Below are positions 1-7,436 of a DNA stretch of 64,000 bases, piece after piece (within the stretch, counting starts at the first letter, position 1; each line of letters starts with the position of its first letter). The position numbers and the translations under genes are program-made. The notes beneath the pieces were generated by a model. The model worked only from the letters and a program-made list of their open reading frames with translations. It was not told the DNA's origin and searched no databases. The stretch is from assembly GCF_003160695.1 (NCBI RefSeq), contig NZ_QGDD01000006.1, positions 186,001-250,000 of the forward strand. Reading direction: 5' to 3'. The stretch is from Nocardioides silvaticus (GTDB lineage: Bacteria > Actinomycetota > Actinomycetes > Propionibacteriales > Nocardioidaceae).

Positions 1-1
1 C

Positions 2-379
2 GACACCGTCACGGCCGTCGTCCGGGAGAGCGTCAACGGCCCGGTCGTGACCACGCTGGTCACGAAGATCACCTTCGAGAAGTGCGAGGTCAACGTGTCG
101 CTGGAGGGCTCGAACTCGGCCAACGGCAAGCGCGACATCCTGAAGGTGACCGCCACCGCTGAGCAGTCGCTCACCGGTGTCCCGGTCCACCTGATGGCCC
201 GCAAGGGCGGCAAGTGGGTCGAGCTGACCCCGCAGGCCGACCGCGTGCTCACCTCCGCCGGCCGGGCGACCTTCTCCGTGAAGGACACCAACGGCAAGAA
301 GATCACCAAGTACCGCGCGGTGGTCGACGAGGGTGACAGGACCGCCTCGGCACAGTCGCAGGTCCTGCGGCGCCGCTGA
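2..379 (+). CDS. Secreted Ig-like repeat protein, C-terminal part (5' end outside window)
   Basis: The frame is already open at the left edge and ends with TGA at 377-379. The ATG at 47 is not a credible start, because the codons before it also match the homologous protein further along. The 125 visible residues end in VLRRR and are about 90% identical to the C-terminus of the complete protein at 906-4121, including the FEKCEV cysteine and the WVELTPQADRVL and ATFSVKD strands. By homology it is exported and belongs to a local family of three. The function is unknown; a surface or adhesive role is only inferred from the Ig-like architecture. The close DNA match points to recent duplication. 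Confidence 0.8.
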   Translation, partial: DTVTAVVRESVNGPVVTTLVTKITFEKCEVNVSLEGSNSANGKRDILKVTATAEQSLTGVPVHLMARKGGKWVELTPQADRVLTSAGRATFSVKDTNGKKITKYRAVVDEGDRTASAQSQVLRRR

Positions 380-391
380 TCCGGTAACGAC

Positions 392-447
392 AAGGCCCCG
401 TCCCGGGTGGACCCACGATCCAGTGGTCACCCGGGACAGGGTCCTTG
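392..447 (+). terminator. Hairpin after the first Ig-like gene, probable terminator
   Basis: The arms GTCCCGGGTG (400-409) and CACCCGGGAC (428-437) are perfectly complementary. AAGG/CCTT pairs extend the stem outward, and a small CCAC/GTGG hairpin caps it. It begins 12 bases after the stop codon. A related hairpin follows the second family member at 4130-4182, so it was probably duplicated with the gene. No long U tract follows, as is usual for high-GC intrinsic terminators. Confidence 0.65.
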
Positions 448-576
448 CCTGACCCCGTCAGGGGTCCCCCACTCATGACCCCCCATTCTCGGTAGACCTG
501 TCGGTCAGCCCTGGGCGTACGCACCAGGCGTCTGGGCCGGCTGGGGGGCCAGCTCCACACCTGGTGCAACTCGGAC

Positions 577-627
577 GCGGTCCGGGCCAACTCTCCTGTC
601 GCTGCGAGATGACTTGGCCCGGACCGC
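577..627 (+). repeat. Conserved-loop hairpin element, copy 1
   Basis: A 14-bp perfect stem (GCGGTCCGGGCCAA at 577-590 with its complement at 614-627) encloses a 23-nt loop (591-613) that starts CTCTCCTGTC and ends GCGAGATGAC. The same loop occurs unchanged in copies at 4208-4258 and 5823-5874, while the stem varies with base-pair-preserving changes. Each copy lies downstream of one Ig-like secreted protein gene. It could be a terminator, an RNA stability element or a small structured RNA. The rest of the 380-905 gap has one other clear hairpin (392-447) and the leader described separately; I see no gene there. Confidence 0.7.
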
Positions 628-905
628 TCTCGTTTTCGGCGCGCGTCGATCGGCTCACCGGCCGGCGCGCGCCGCCGCGTTTCCAACTCTGATAACTGAG
701 TCGGCCGTGCATTGATTCAGTGCTCGGAAGAAACTCGCAACAAATAGCGGGACCCCCTCCGGATCCCGAAGGATCGCGACCGTGCGCGGGACATTCATGT
801 CCCGTCGGCGAGGGGATCAGGGAGTTCCCCTTGGGGAGGGAAGAGCCGGCCTCGAGGTCCGGCCCTTTCGTCCGTGCGCAACAACGCGGAAGCGAAAGGA
901 AATCA
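628..905 (+). promoter_or_regulatory. Long structured leader upstream of the large Ig-like gene
   Basis: This gene-free stretch ends in a good ribosome binding site (GAAAGGA before the ATG at 906). It holds several hairpins: GGGACA-TTCA-TGTCCC at 788-803, TCCCC-TT-GGGGA at 826-837, and GCCGG/CCGGC at 845-863 followed by CCCTTTCG, which looks like an attenuator. It must contain the promoter, but I cannot pick a convincing -10/-35 pair. I compared it from memory with c-di-AMP and c-di-GMP riboswitch cores and did not find their signature strings. Confidence 0.4.
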
Positions 906-3900
906 ATGAACAGCAGCGGCATCAGGCGCGGACTGGCCGTAGCGGCCGTCTCCGCCTTGGTCGCGGTGGCGGCGCCACTGGCAGCCAACGCGAACGAGAT
1001 CATGGATCAGATGGACAGCGCCTTCCCCGCCGGGGCGAAGGTGACCCTCTACGGTCCCCACCCCGGCGCGGACCAGATCACGGTCAAGAACGACGGTTAC
1101 AACACGACCGTCGGCCTCGAGGCCGGTGGGACGTCCGACATCGACACGATGCGCTTCCAGTACAGCACTGACGGCGGTGCGACGTGGATCAACATCGGTG
1201 GCGTCATCACCTCGCCCAACGCCGATGGCACCTTCGCGCGTGAGTGGAACCCGGTCGCCGACTCCGGGCTGAGCATCCCGACGGCGGGCCTGCTCGTGCG
1301 GGCAAACGGCCACTCGACCCTGGACGGCAACAACCACCCGGGCGCCGGCGTCCCGGTCACCCTGACCAACACCCAGGACGTCATGTCCATCGCGCCCCTG
1401 ACCGACGTGGGCGTCTGGAAGGCCGCGGGCGGTGCGCACAACATCATCGTGAACGGCCGAGCCTCCTACAACGGCAACGGCACCCTCGGTGTGGGCGAGC
1501 CGGTCACCGGCACCCGGATCAACGTGGCCAACGTCCCGATCGCCGGTGGCGAGTGGAAGACCGTCTACAACATCGCTCCGGTGATGTCTTCGGCGAACTT
1601 CCAGTACAACGCTCCTGACGAGCTGGTCCTGAGCGCCACGACCTCGAACGCCAACCCGACGGCAGGCGACACCGAGGCGATCACCCTCTACGACCAGGTG
1701 CTGACGAAGCTGACGGTGACGGCGAACCCGACGAACCCGGCGGACCCGAACCAGAACGTTCCGGTGACGGTCACGGCGCTGGACCAGTTCGACAAGCCGA
1801 TCGCGGGCGTGCGGATCCTCGATGACGAGCTGCTCGCCCCCGGCACCTTCACGAACACGGGTGTGACGAACGCCAATGGTCAGGTGACCACCAACCAGTC
1901 GGTCAACGACGGCACGGTGCAGTACGTGGCCAACGTCGCCGCGGGCAACCAGTTCGCCTACGACCCGGGCCTGAACGACCTGCTGACCCCGCTGACGCTG
2001 GGTGCGGGCTTCGCCTCGGACCTGACCGGTTCGTCCAACGACGGTCTCGCGTTCGACTTCGACGAGAACGACGCCAACGACATCAAGGTCCAGGTCAAGG
2101 ACCAGGGCGGCAACAACTTCGACGTCCAGGCCGTGAACCAGGACCTGACCTACTTCTGGAAGCGGATCCCGTTCGACCCGAGCGTCGAGCCGGAGGACGG
2201 CGACAGCCACGTGGTGGCGAACGAGGCCAACGGTCTCTTCGACATCCCGGTGCTGGACCCGGCCGACTTCCCGGACAACCAGCTGCCGAGCGGCACCTAT
2301 GAGCTGTGGGCCTCGCTCAGCGACGGCGGCACGGGTCACCCGGTGGCGGCCAAGCGAGTGCTGACCGTCAAGGCCGGCGAGGCCGCGGTGGAGTACGACG
2401 TCGCCAAGACGGTCGCCGAGATCGGCTCGACCCCGACGGTCAACGGCAACCTCGTGCTCGAGGACGGCACCGGCCTGGTCGGTCGCCGGATCCAGCTCGA
2501 CGTCAACGCCGGCACGGAGTACGACGAGGACGGCCCCACCGGTGCCGGTGACGCGGTCCTGGTCAGCAACGACCAGGTGACGACCGGTGCGGGCGGCTCG
2601 TTCAGCGCCCAGATCGAGGACCTGTCCACCGACCTCAGCGAGTCCGAGCTCGGTGCTCGCCTCCGCGCCACGTCGCTCCCGGCGGCCGGCCCGAGCCCCG
2701 ACGGTGACTGGAACGACGGTCCGTTCGACCACTTCCTCGACTTCGTGACCACCCAGGTCCCGAACGGTGCGGTGCTCGACGTCGAGTGGGACAACACCAC
2801 GGGTGGCCCGGCGGGCAACCTGCAGAACGGCGACCTCCACCTCGAGGACGCCTTCGGTGACGACCTCGCCGGTGTCCAGGTCGAGCTGACCTTGGACCAC
2901 GGCTTCTTCACCGACGGTTACGAGGGTCCGGCGGCGGGCAACTACGACCCGACCCCGGACAGCCTGGGCGACTCGATCATCGTGTCGACCGACGCCAACG
3001 GCAACGCCGACTTCCAGGGCTCGATCGGTCGTGACAACGGTTTCGACGACGACAACCACGTCATCGCGACGGTGACCGGTGAGGCGGACAGCGCCACCGA
3101 CAGCGACTCGATCGACTGGAACGCGGCCAACCCGCTGAACGTCAGTGAGATCGAGGTGACCCGCACTGCTGGGCAGCTCGACCCCGCCCCGACCAACGGC
3201 GGCGTGCTCTACGACGTCTACGCGTGGGACCAGTTCGGCAACCCGGTGCGGGGTGTCGACGTGAGCATCGAGTGCACGCTCGAGCTCGGTGACGACGACC
3301 TGTGCCCGACGGGCGCTCCGATCATCACCGAGTCCGACCTCGACAACGGTGGCGACGCTCTGCTCGTCAGCAACGAGCCGGGCACGTTCGAGTACCTCGC
3401 CGAGGCGACCAGCCCGAACACCCAGGTCTACAACAACAGCCTGGTGCTGGTGAACGACAACCCGACGTTCACCTTCCAGGAGACCTGGTACGAGCCGAAG
3501 GTCAACCCGGCCGAGGGCGCGACCTACACGATCGACCCGGAGAACCCGAGCACCCCGGTGCCGGTCGACGAGCCGATCACGGTGACGGTCGAGGCCGATG
3601 ACCAGGAGGGCAACCCCCTCTCGGGGCTGTTCGTCCAGTTCGTCCGGACTTCTGACTCGGACAACGACCAGACGTTCGTCACCGACGCGGACGGCATCGC
3701 GCAGTACGTGTTCGAGGGTCGCGACGACCAGTGCGGTGAGAACGACACCGTCACGGCCGTCGTCCGGGAGAGCGTCAACGGTCCGGTCGTGACCACGCTC
3801 GTCACGAAGATCACCTTCGAGAAGTGCGAGGTCGACGTCTCGCTGGAGGGTTCGAACTCCAAGAACGGCAAGCGCGACGTCCTGAAGGTGACCGCCACCG

Positions 3901-4121
3901 CTGAGCAGAAGCTCACCGGCGTCGGTGTCCACCTGATGGCCCGCAAGGGCGGCAAGTGGGTCGAGCTGACCCCGCAGGCCGACCGCGTGCTGACCGCTGC
4001 CGGCACGGCGACCTTCTCGGTGAAGGACACCAACGGCAACAAGGTCACGAAGTACCGCGCGGTGGTCGACGAGGGCAGCAAGACCGCCTCGGCGCAGTCG
4101 CAGGTCCTGCGGCGCCGCTAG
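906..4121 (+). CDS. Large secreted multi-domain Ig-like (Big_1-type) protein
   Basis: Encodes 1071 residues from ATG 906, chosen because it follows GAAAGGA and begins a classical signal peptide (MNSSGIRRGLAVAAVSALVA..., cleavage near ANA-NE, residue 28). An upstream in-frame ATG at 720 would put the signal peptide far inside the protein. The body is acidic and rich in Asn, Asp, Thr and Val, with repeated beta-sandwich segments. One at about residues 265-350 (VTVTALDQFDKPIAG) and one at 885-960 (ITVTVEADDQEGNPLSG) resemble invasin/intimin Ig-like domains. Paired cysteines occur in IECTLELGDDDLC and DQCGEN...FEKCEV. It has no LPXTG or transmembrane anchor and ends in LRRR. It is probably a secreted or surface structural protein; ligand and role are unknown. 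Confidence 0.85.
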   Translation: MNSSGIRRGLAVAAVSALVAVAAPLAANANEIMDQMDSAFPAGAKVTLYGPHPGADQITVKNDGYNTTVGLEAGGTSDIDTMRFQYSTDGGATWINIGGVITSPNADGTFAREWNPVADSGLSIPTAGLLVRANGHSTLDGNNHPGAGVPVTLTNTQDVMSIAPLTDVGVWKAAGGAHNIIVNGRASYNGNGTLGVGEPVTGTRINVANVPIAGGEWKTVYNIAPVMSSANFQYNAPDELVLSATTSNANPTAGDTEAITLYDQVLTKLTVTANPTNPADPNQNVPVTVTALDQFDKPIAGVRILDDELLAPGTFTNTGVTNANGQVTTNQSVNDGTVQYVANVAAGNQFAYDPGLNDLLTPLTLGAGFASDLTGSSNDGLAFDFDENDANDIKVQVKDQGGNNFDVQAVNQDLTYFWKRIPFDPSVEPEDGDSHVVANEANGLFDIPVLDPADFPDNQLPSGTYELWASLSDGGTGHPVAAKRVLTVKAGEAAVEYDVAKTVAEIGSTPTVNGNLVLEDGTGLVGRRIQLDVNAGTEYDEDGPTGAGDAVLVSNDQVTTGAGGSFSAQIEDLSTDLSESELGARLRATSLPAAGPSPDGDWNDGPFDHFLDFVTTQVPNGAVLDVEWDNTTGGPAGNLQNGDLHLEDAFGDDLAGVQVELTLDHGFFTDGYEGPAAGNYDPTPDSLGDSIIVSTDANGNADFQGSIGRDNGFDDDNHVIATVTGEADSATDSDSIDWNAANPLNVSEIEVTRTAGQLDPAPTNGGVLYDVYAWDQFGNPVRGVDVSIECTLELGDDDLCPTGAPIITESDLDNGGDALLVSNEPGTFEYLAEATSPNTQVYNNSLVLVNDNPTFTFQETWYEPKVNPAEGATYTIDPENPSTPVPVDEPITVTVEADDQEGNPLSGLFVQFVRTSDSDNDQTFVTDADGIAQYVFEGRDDQCGENDTVTAVVRESVNGPVVTTLVTKITFEKCEVDVSLEGSNSKNGKRDVLKVTATAEQKLTGVGVHLMARKGGKWVELTPQADRVLTAAGTATFSVKDTNGNKVTKYRAVVDEGSKTASAQSQVLRRR

Positions 4122-4129
4122 TCACAACA

Positions 4130-4182
4130 GGAACCGTCCCGGGTGGACCCGATGAGCTAGCGGGCCACCCGGGGCAGGTTCC
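4130..4182 (+). terminator. Hairpin after the large Ig-like gene, probable terminator
   Basis: GGAACCGTCCCGGGTGG at 4130-4146 pairs with CCACCCGGGGCAGGTTCC at 4165-4182, with one mismatch and one bulge. It begins 9 bases after the stop codon and resembles the hairpin at 392-447, which follows the preceding paralogue. Confidence 0.65.
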
Positions 4183-4207
4183 ACCTGCACCCCGGTGCAA
4201 CCTGGAC

Positions 4208-4258
4208 GCGGTCCGGGCCAGCTCTCCTGTCGCTGCGAGATGACCTGGTCCGGACCGC
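4208..4258 (+). repeat. Conserved-loop hairpin element, copy 2
   Basis: The loop at 4222-4244 is identical to copy 1. In the stem (4208-4221 with 4245-4258) the innermost A-T pair of copy 1 is replaced by G-C, and one G-C is replaced by a G-U pair. Both changes keep the fold. It sits between the large Ig-like gene and its smaller paralogue. Confidence 0.7.
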
Positions 4259-4325
4259 CCCGGTTTTTGGGGCGATCTCGTGACAACCCGGGCCCGGGCC
4301 GTGATCCTGGCTCCGGAGGTATCCG

Positions 4326-5789
4326 ATGAGGAGCAGCACTGCAACCGTCCCGATCATGGCGATCGTCGTCGCGTTCGCTGCTCTGAGCGGTCCGCCAGCT
4401 GGGGCGGCAGTCGCCCCGGACCGGGCCACCGACCCCGCGACACTGGACATCAGCTTCGACAACGCCACAGCAGGTCCAGCCGGCACCCACCAGTCCGGCG
4501 CCGTCCACGTCGAGGACGCCTTCGGGGATGCCGTCGCCGGCGTCCAGGTCGAGCTCTTTCTCGGAACCGGGTTCTTCTCGAACGGCGACAAGGCCCCCGC
4601 AATGGGTGACTACGTGCCGACTCCGGAGGACTCGGGCGCCACGATCACCGTGTCGACCGACGCCGCGGGCAGCGCGGACTTCACCACCACCATCGGCCGC
4701 GACCTGGGCTTCGACGACGACGGTTTCGCCACCCAGGTCGTGCACGCGGAGCTCGACGGACTCCACGCCAGCGACTCGCTCGTGTGGGACTCGTCGGACC
4801 CGCTGAACGTGAGCGAGATCAGCGTGGTCCGCGCCCCCGGCGAGCTGGATCCTTCTCCCGTGCCGCTCGGCGGCGTCCTATTCGACATCGTCGCGGGGGA
4901 CCAGTTCGGCAACCCGGCAGCGGGGGTCGATGTCGAGATCGAGTGCGTGCTGGAGCTCGGTGACGACGAGCTGTGCGACTATCCGTCGGTCGCGGTCATC
5001 GCCACGTCCGACCTGGACGACCTCGGTGACGCCGTTGTCCACAGTGACGAAGCCGGAACGTTCGAGTACGCCGCGAAGACCCTCGCCCCCGCCACCAGCA
5101 GGTACGACGACTCGCTGACGCCGAGCCCGGCAGATCCGACCACCCGCTTCCAGCAGGCGTTCTACGACGTCGGCTGGCCTGAATGCTGCTGGTTCACGAT
5201 CGACCCGTTGAACCCGAGCGCCCCGGTGCCGGTGGGAGAGCCGATCGTGCTGACGGTGGAGGGAATGGACTGGAAGGGCGACCCGCTCGCGGCCTTCTCC
5301 GTCACCTTCGTCCGCGCGTCCGACACCGGAAACGCACACACGTCCGCCACCGAGGAGAATGGCCGAGCGCAGTATGTGTTCCAGGGCACCGACGAGCAGT
5401 GCGGGGAGGAAGAGACCGTCACCGCCGTCGTCCGGAGCAGCGCGAGCGGTCCGGTCATGGACGTGCTGATGACCACCATCCCCTTCAACAAATGCGCGGT
5501 CTCGGTGTCCCTGAACAGATCGAACTCCACCGACGGCGACCGCGACATCGTGACCGTCGCTGCGACCTCGATCCACCCGCTCGGAGGGGTGCCGGTCCAC
5601 CTGAAGGCGCTTCGGGACGGGCGGTGGGTCGAGCTGAAGCGGCAGCGTGACCGCGTGCTCAGCCCGAGCGGCAGGGCGACGTTCGCGGTGAAGGACCGCA
5701 ACGGTCGCGGGATCACGCGCTACCGGGCAGTCGTCGCCAGGACGGCTAGCACCAACGCTGGGCGGTCACCGGTCCTGCGTCTGCGCTGA
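4326..5789 (+). CDS. Shorter secreted Ig-like paralogue
   Basis: Encodes 487 residues from ATG 4326 preceded by GGAGGT. The N-terminus is a signal peptide (hydrophobic core MAIVVAFAALSG, cleavage around residue 28). From about residue 40 onward it aligns with the C-terminal part of the protein at 906-4121 (from about its residue 613): shared landmarks are VHVEDAFGDAVAGVQVEL, DPLNVSEI, DQFGNP.AGVDVEIEC, DEQCGEE and the closing RYRAVV...VLRLR. Divergence is clearly higher than between the first two family members, so this is an older duplicate that kept its own signal peptide and only the distal domains. The product is exported; its function is unknown. Confidence 0.85.
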   Translation: MRSSTATVPIMAIVVAFAALSGPPAGAAVAPDRATDPATLDISFDNATAGPAGTHQSGAVHVEDAFGDAVAGVQVELFLGTGFFSNGDKAPAMGDYVPTPEDSGATITVSTDAAGSADFTTTIGRDLGFDDDGFATQVVHAELDGLHASDSLVWDSSDPLNVSEISVVRAPGELDPSPVPLGGVLFDIVAGDQFGNPAAGVDVEIECVLELGDDELCDYPSVAVIATSDLDDLGDAVVHSDEAGTFEYAAKTLAPATSRYDDSLTPSPADPTTRFQQAFYDVGWPECCWFTIDPLNPSAPVPVGEPIVLTVEGMDWKGDPLAAFSVTFVRASDTGNAHTSATEENGRAQYVFQGTDEQCGEEETVTAVVRSSASGPVMDVLMTTIPFNKCAVSVSLNRSNSTDGDRDIVTVAATSIHPLGGVPVHLKALRDGRWVELKRQRDRVLSPSGRATFAVKDRNGRGITRYRAVVARTASTNAGRSPVLRLR

Positions 5790-5791
5790 GC

Positions 5792-5814
5792 GGGTCTCGA
5801 CAGGCTCGACCAGC
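5792..5814 (+). repeat. Dispersed short repeat, copy R1
   Basis: GGGTCTCGACAGGCTCGACC followed by AGC, lying directly after the stop codon of the Ig-like paralogue. It is the first of eight same-orientation copies in the window. Confidence 0.65.
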
Positions 5815-5822
5815 AAAAGGGA

Positions 5823-5874
5823 CACGGTCCGGGCCAACTCTCCTGTCGCTGCGAGATGACTGGTCCGGACCGTG
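5823..5874 (+). repeat. Conserved-loop hairpin element, copy 3
   Basis: The loop at 5838-5860 is identical to the other two copies. The outer stem reads CACGG/CCGTG where copies 1 and 2 have GCGG/CCGC, so an A-T pair replaces a G-C pair, and the innermost A is unpaired. It lies 34 bases after the end of the third Ig-like gene, so all three family members are followed by this element. Confidence 0.7.
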
Positions 5875-5959
5875 CCACGGGTATTCCACCACGAGTCGGC
5901 GGGTCGATGCAGATCGACCACCACTCTGGCGTGGCGCGTCGGGGCGCCGAGCGCGCCCG

Positions 5960-6541
5960 TTACCCCTCGTCGCGCTTGTCGACGGTGAGGGAGACGAGGC
6001 TCTCGGCGAGGTCCTCGACGCTCTCGGCGCCGGCGTCGGTGGGAAGCAGGGCCCGCACCTCGAAGCGGTACTCACCGGCGTTGTCGAGGTAGCCGACGGT
6101 GATGTTGAGCTCGTCCTCGCTCCAGGCGGCGTACGCCTGGCCGGGCACCTCGAGCGTGGCGAACTGGTCCGCGGTCTCCTCGTAGGACGCGCGGGTCTCC
6201 TCGTAGGTCTTGTTGTCGACCGCCGGGGCGAGACTGACCGAGATCCGGGCGCCGTCCTTGGACGCGAACACGCACGAGTTCTTCTCCAGCTCGAACTGCG
6301 TGCCGAGCTCCTCGTTCAGCGCCTTCTCGCCGAACGGGCACGATGCCGGCAGCTCGTTGGGCTCATCGGGCCCCGGCACGCCTTCCTCGCCCGGCTTGGC
6401 GCCGACACCCTCGACGGCCTCGCCGGAGCCGTTCCCCCCGTCGCCGTCCCCGCTGTCGTCGTCGCCGCTGCACGCGGCGAGGAGCGGGGAGCCGACGAGG
6501 AGGAGCGAGGCCAGGGGGAGCGCCAGAGGTCGTTTCAGCAT
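5960..6541 (-). CDS. Secreted lipoprotein, DUF3558-like size, unknown function
   Basis: Encodes 193 residues from ATG 6541. The start was chosen because MLKRPLALPLASLLLVGSPLLAAC is a compact lipoprotein signal with lipobox LAAC (Cys 24); a start nine codons upstream adds nothing recognisable. After the lipidated Cys comes a low-complexity Asp/Gly/Ser linker (DDDSGDGDGGNGSGE), then a folded domain with CPF and SCVF cysteines that may pair. The general layout (lipobox, acidic linker, about 130-residue domain with two Cys) resembles actinobacterial DUF3558-type lipoproteins, but the family assignment is a guess. It is anchored to the outer face of the membrane. It lies directly downstream of the cyclase gene on the same strand. 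Confidence 0.75.
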   Translation of the reverse strand: MLKRPLALPLASLLLVGSPLLAACSGDDDSGDGDGGNGSGEAVEGVGAKPGEEGVPGPDEPNELPASCPFGEKALNEELGTQFELEKNSCVFASKDGARISVSLAPAVDNKTYEETRASYEETADQFATLEVPGQAYAAWSEDELNITVGYLDNAGEYRFEVRALLPTDAGAESVEDLAESLVSLTVDKRDEG

Positions 6542-6571
6542 GCCGCCGATCCTAGAAGGTGGCACCACGCC

Positions 6572-7399
6572 TCACACCGGAGGCACCACACGCCAGACGA
6601 CATGAGTGCCAGGAAGTCCCTTGAGCTCGATCGGGTCGGTCGGGTCGACCAGCCGGACCTGCGCGTCGTCCTCGAGGGCGGCCCGGACGGCGTCGCTGCA
6701 CAGCACCTCGCCACCCGACGCCAGGTCGGTGACCCGGGCCGCCATGGCGACGTTCTCGCCGAAGTAGTCGCCGTCCTTGGCCACGACCTGACCGGTGTGG
6801 ATCCCGATCCGGACCCGGATCTTCCCGTGCCGCCGGAGCTGCTCCGTCGGGCGGCGCAGGTCGCTCTGGATCGCGACCGCCGCGCGACAGGCCGCCTCGG
6901 CGTCGCGGAAGGCGACCATGAAGCCGTCGCCGGCGGTCTTGACGACCTGCCCGCGGTACTGCGTGACCCGGTTCCGCAGCACCTGGTCGTGGGCCTCGAG
7001 CACCCGCACCCAGTTGCGATCGCCCATCCGGGCGTTGAGGTGGGTGGAGTTCTCGATGTCGGAGAAGAACAAGGTGACGGTGCCGTCGGGGGCCGCCATG
7101 TGCACGATCTCGGCCTGCTCCTCGTTGGCCCAGGCCGAGAGGTCCTCCAGGGTGCTCTGGATCAGACCGGTGATGCCCTGCTCGCGCACCCTGCTCGCCG
7201 TACGGATCACCCGGCTGATCGCGCGCTCGGCCGGCTTCTGCGCCGGCGGCGGGCGGAGCGCGGTGGCCAGGTCCGCCTCGAGCTCCGCGACGTGCTGCTC
7301 GGCGGTGGCGAGCTCCGCCTGCTGACGGCGTACGACGACCGCCAGGCCTGCCACCACGCCCAGGAGCACCACGCACAGGGCACCCAGCACGATCGTCAC
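6572..7399 (-). CDS. Membrane-anchored class III adenylate/guanylate cyclase domain protein
   Basis: Encodes 275 residues from GTG 7399. The upstream open frame is rejected because it would overlap the divergent AAA+ gene. One N-terminal transmembrane helix (residues 2-24) is followed by a coiled-coil-like stretch (27-50) and a cyclase catalytic domain (about 105-270). The metal-binding aspartates are visible in FFSDIENST (D114) and TAGDGF (D158), and the base-selecting Lys precedes the second (VKTAGDG). The transition-state Arg is present in MAARV (R222), but the position normally holding Asn (VNxAAR) is Ala (VAMAAR). The predicted product is a cyclic nucleotide made at the inner membrane face; activity could be low given the Ala. 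Confidence 0.85.
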   Translation of the reverse strand: MTIVLGALCVVLLGVVAGLAVVVRRQQAELATAEQHVAELEADLATALRPPPAQKPAERAISRVIRTASRVREQGITGLIQSTLEDLSAWANEEQAEIVHMAAPDGTVTLFFSDIENSTHLNARMGDRNWVRVLEAHDQVLRNRVTQYRGQVVKTAGDGFMVAFRDAEAACRAAVAIQSDLRRPTEQLRRHGKIRVRIGIHTGQVVAKDGDYFGENVAMAARVTDLASGGEVLCSDAVRAALEDDAQVRLVDPTDPIELKGLPGTHVVWRVVPPV

Positions 7400-7436
7400 G
7401 CCGTCACTGTATTGATGAAGTGAGTAGCGTGATGGG

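Noticed and set aside
628-905. c-di-AMP (ydaO) or c-di-GMP riboswitch in the leader
   Set aside because: The conserved core strings of these classes were not found; only generic hairpins are visible.
903-3932. Long minus-strand open frame of about 1000 codons opposite the large Ig-like gene
   Set aside because: It is rich in Arg, Val, Gly and His, with no domain, signal peptide or start signal. It is the expected antisense frame of a GC-biased gene whose sense product has an export signal and paralogues.
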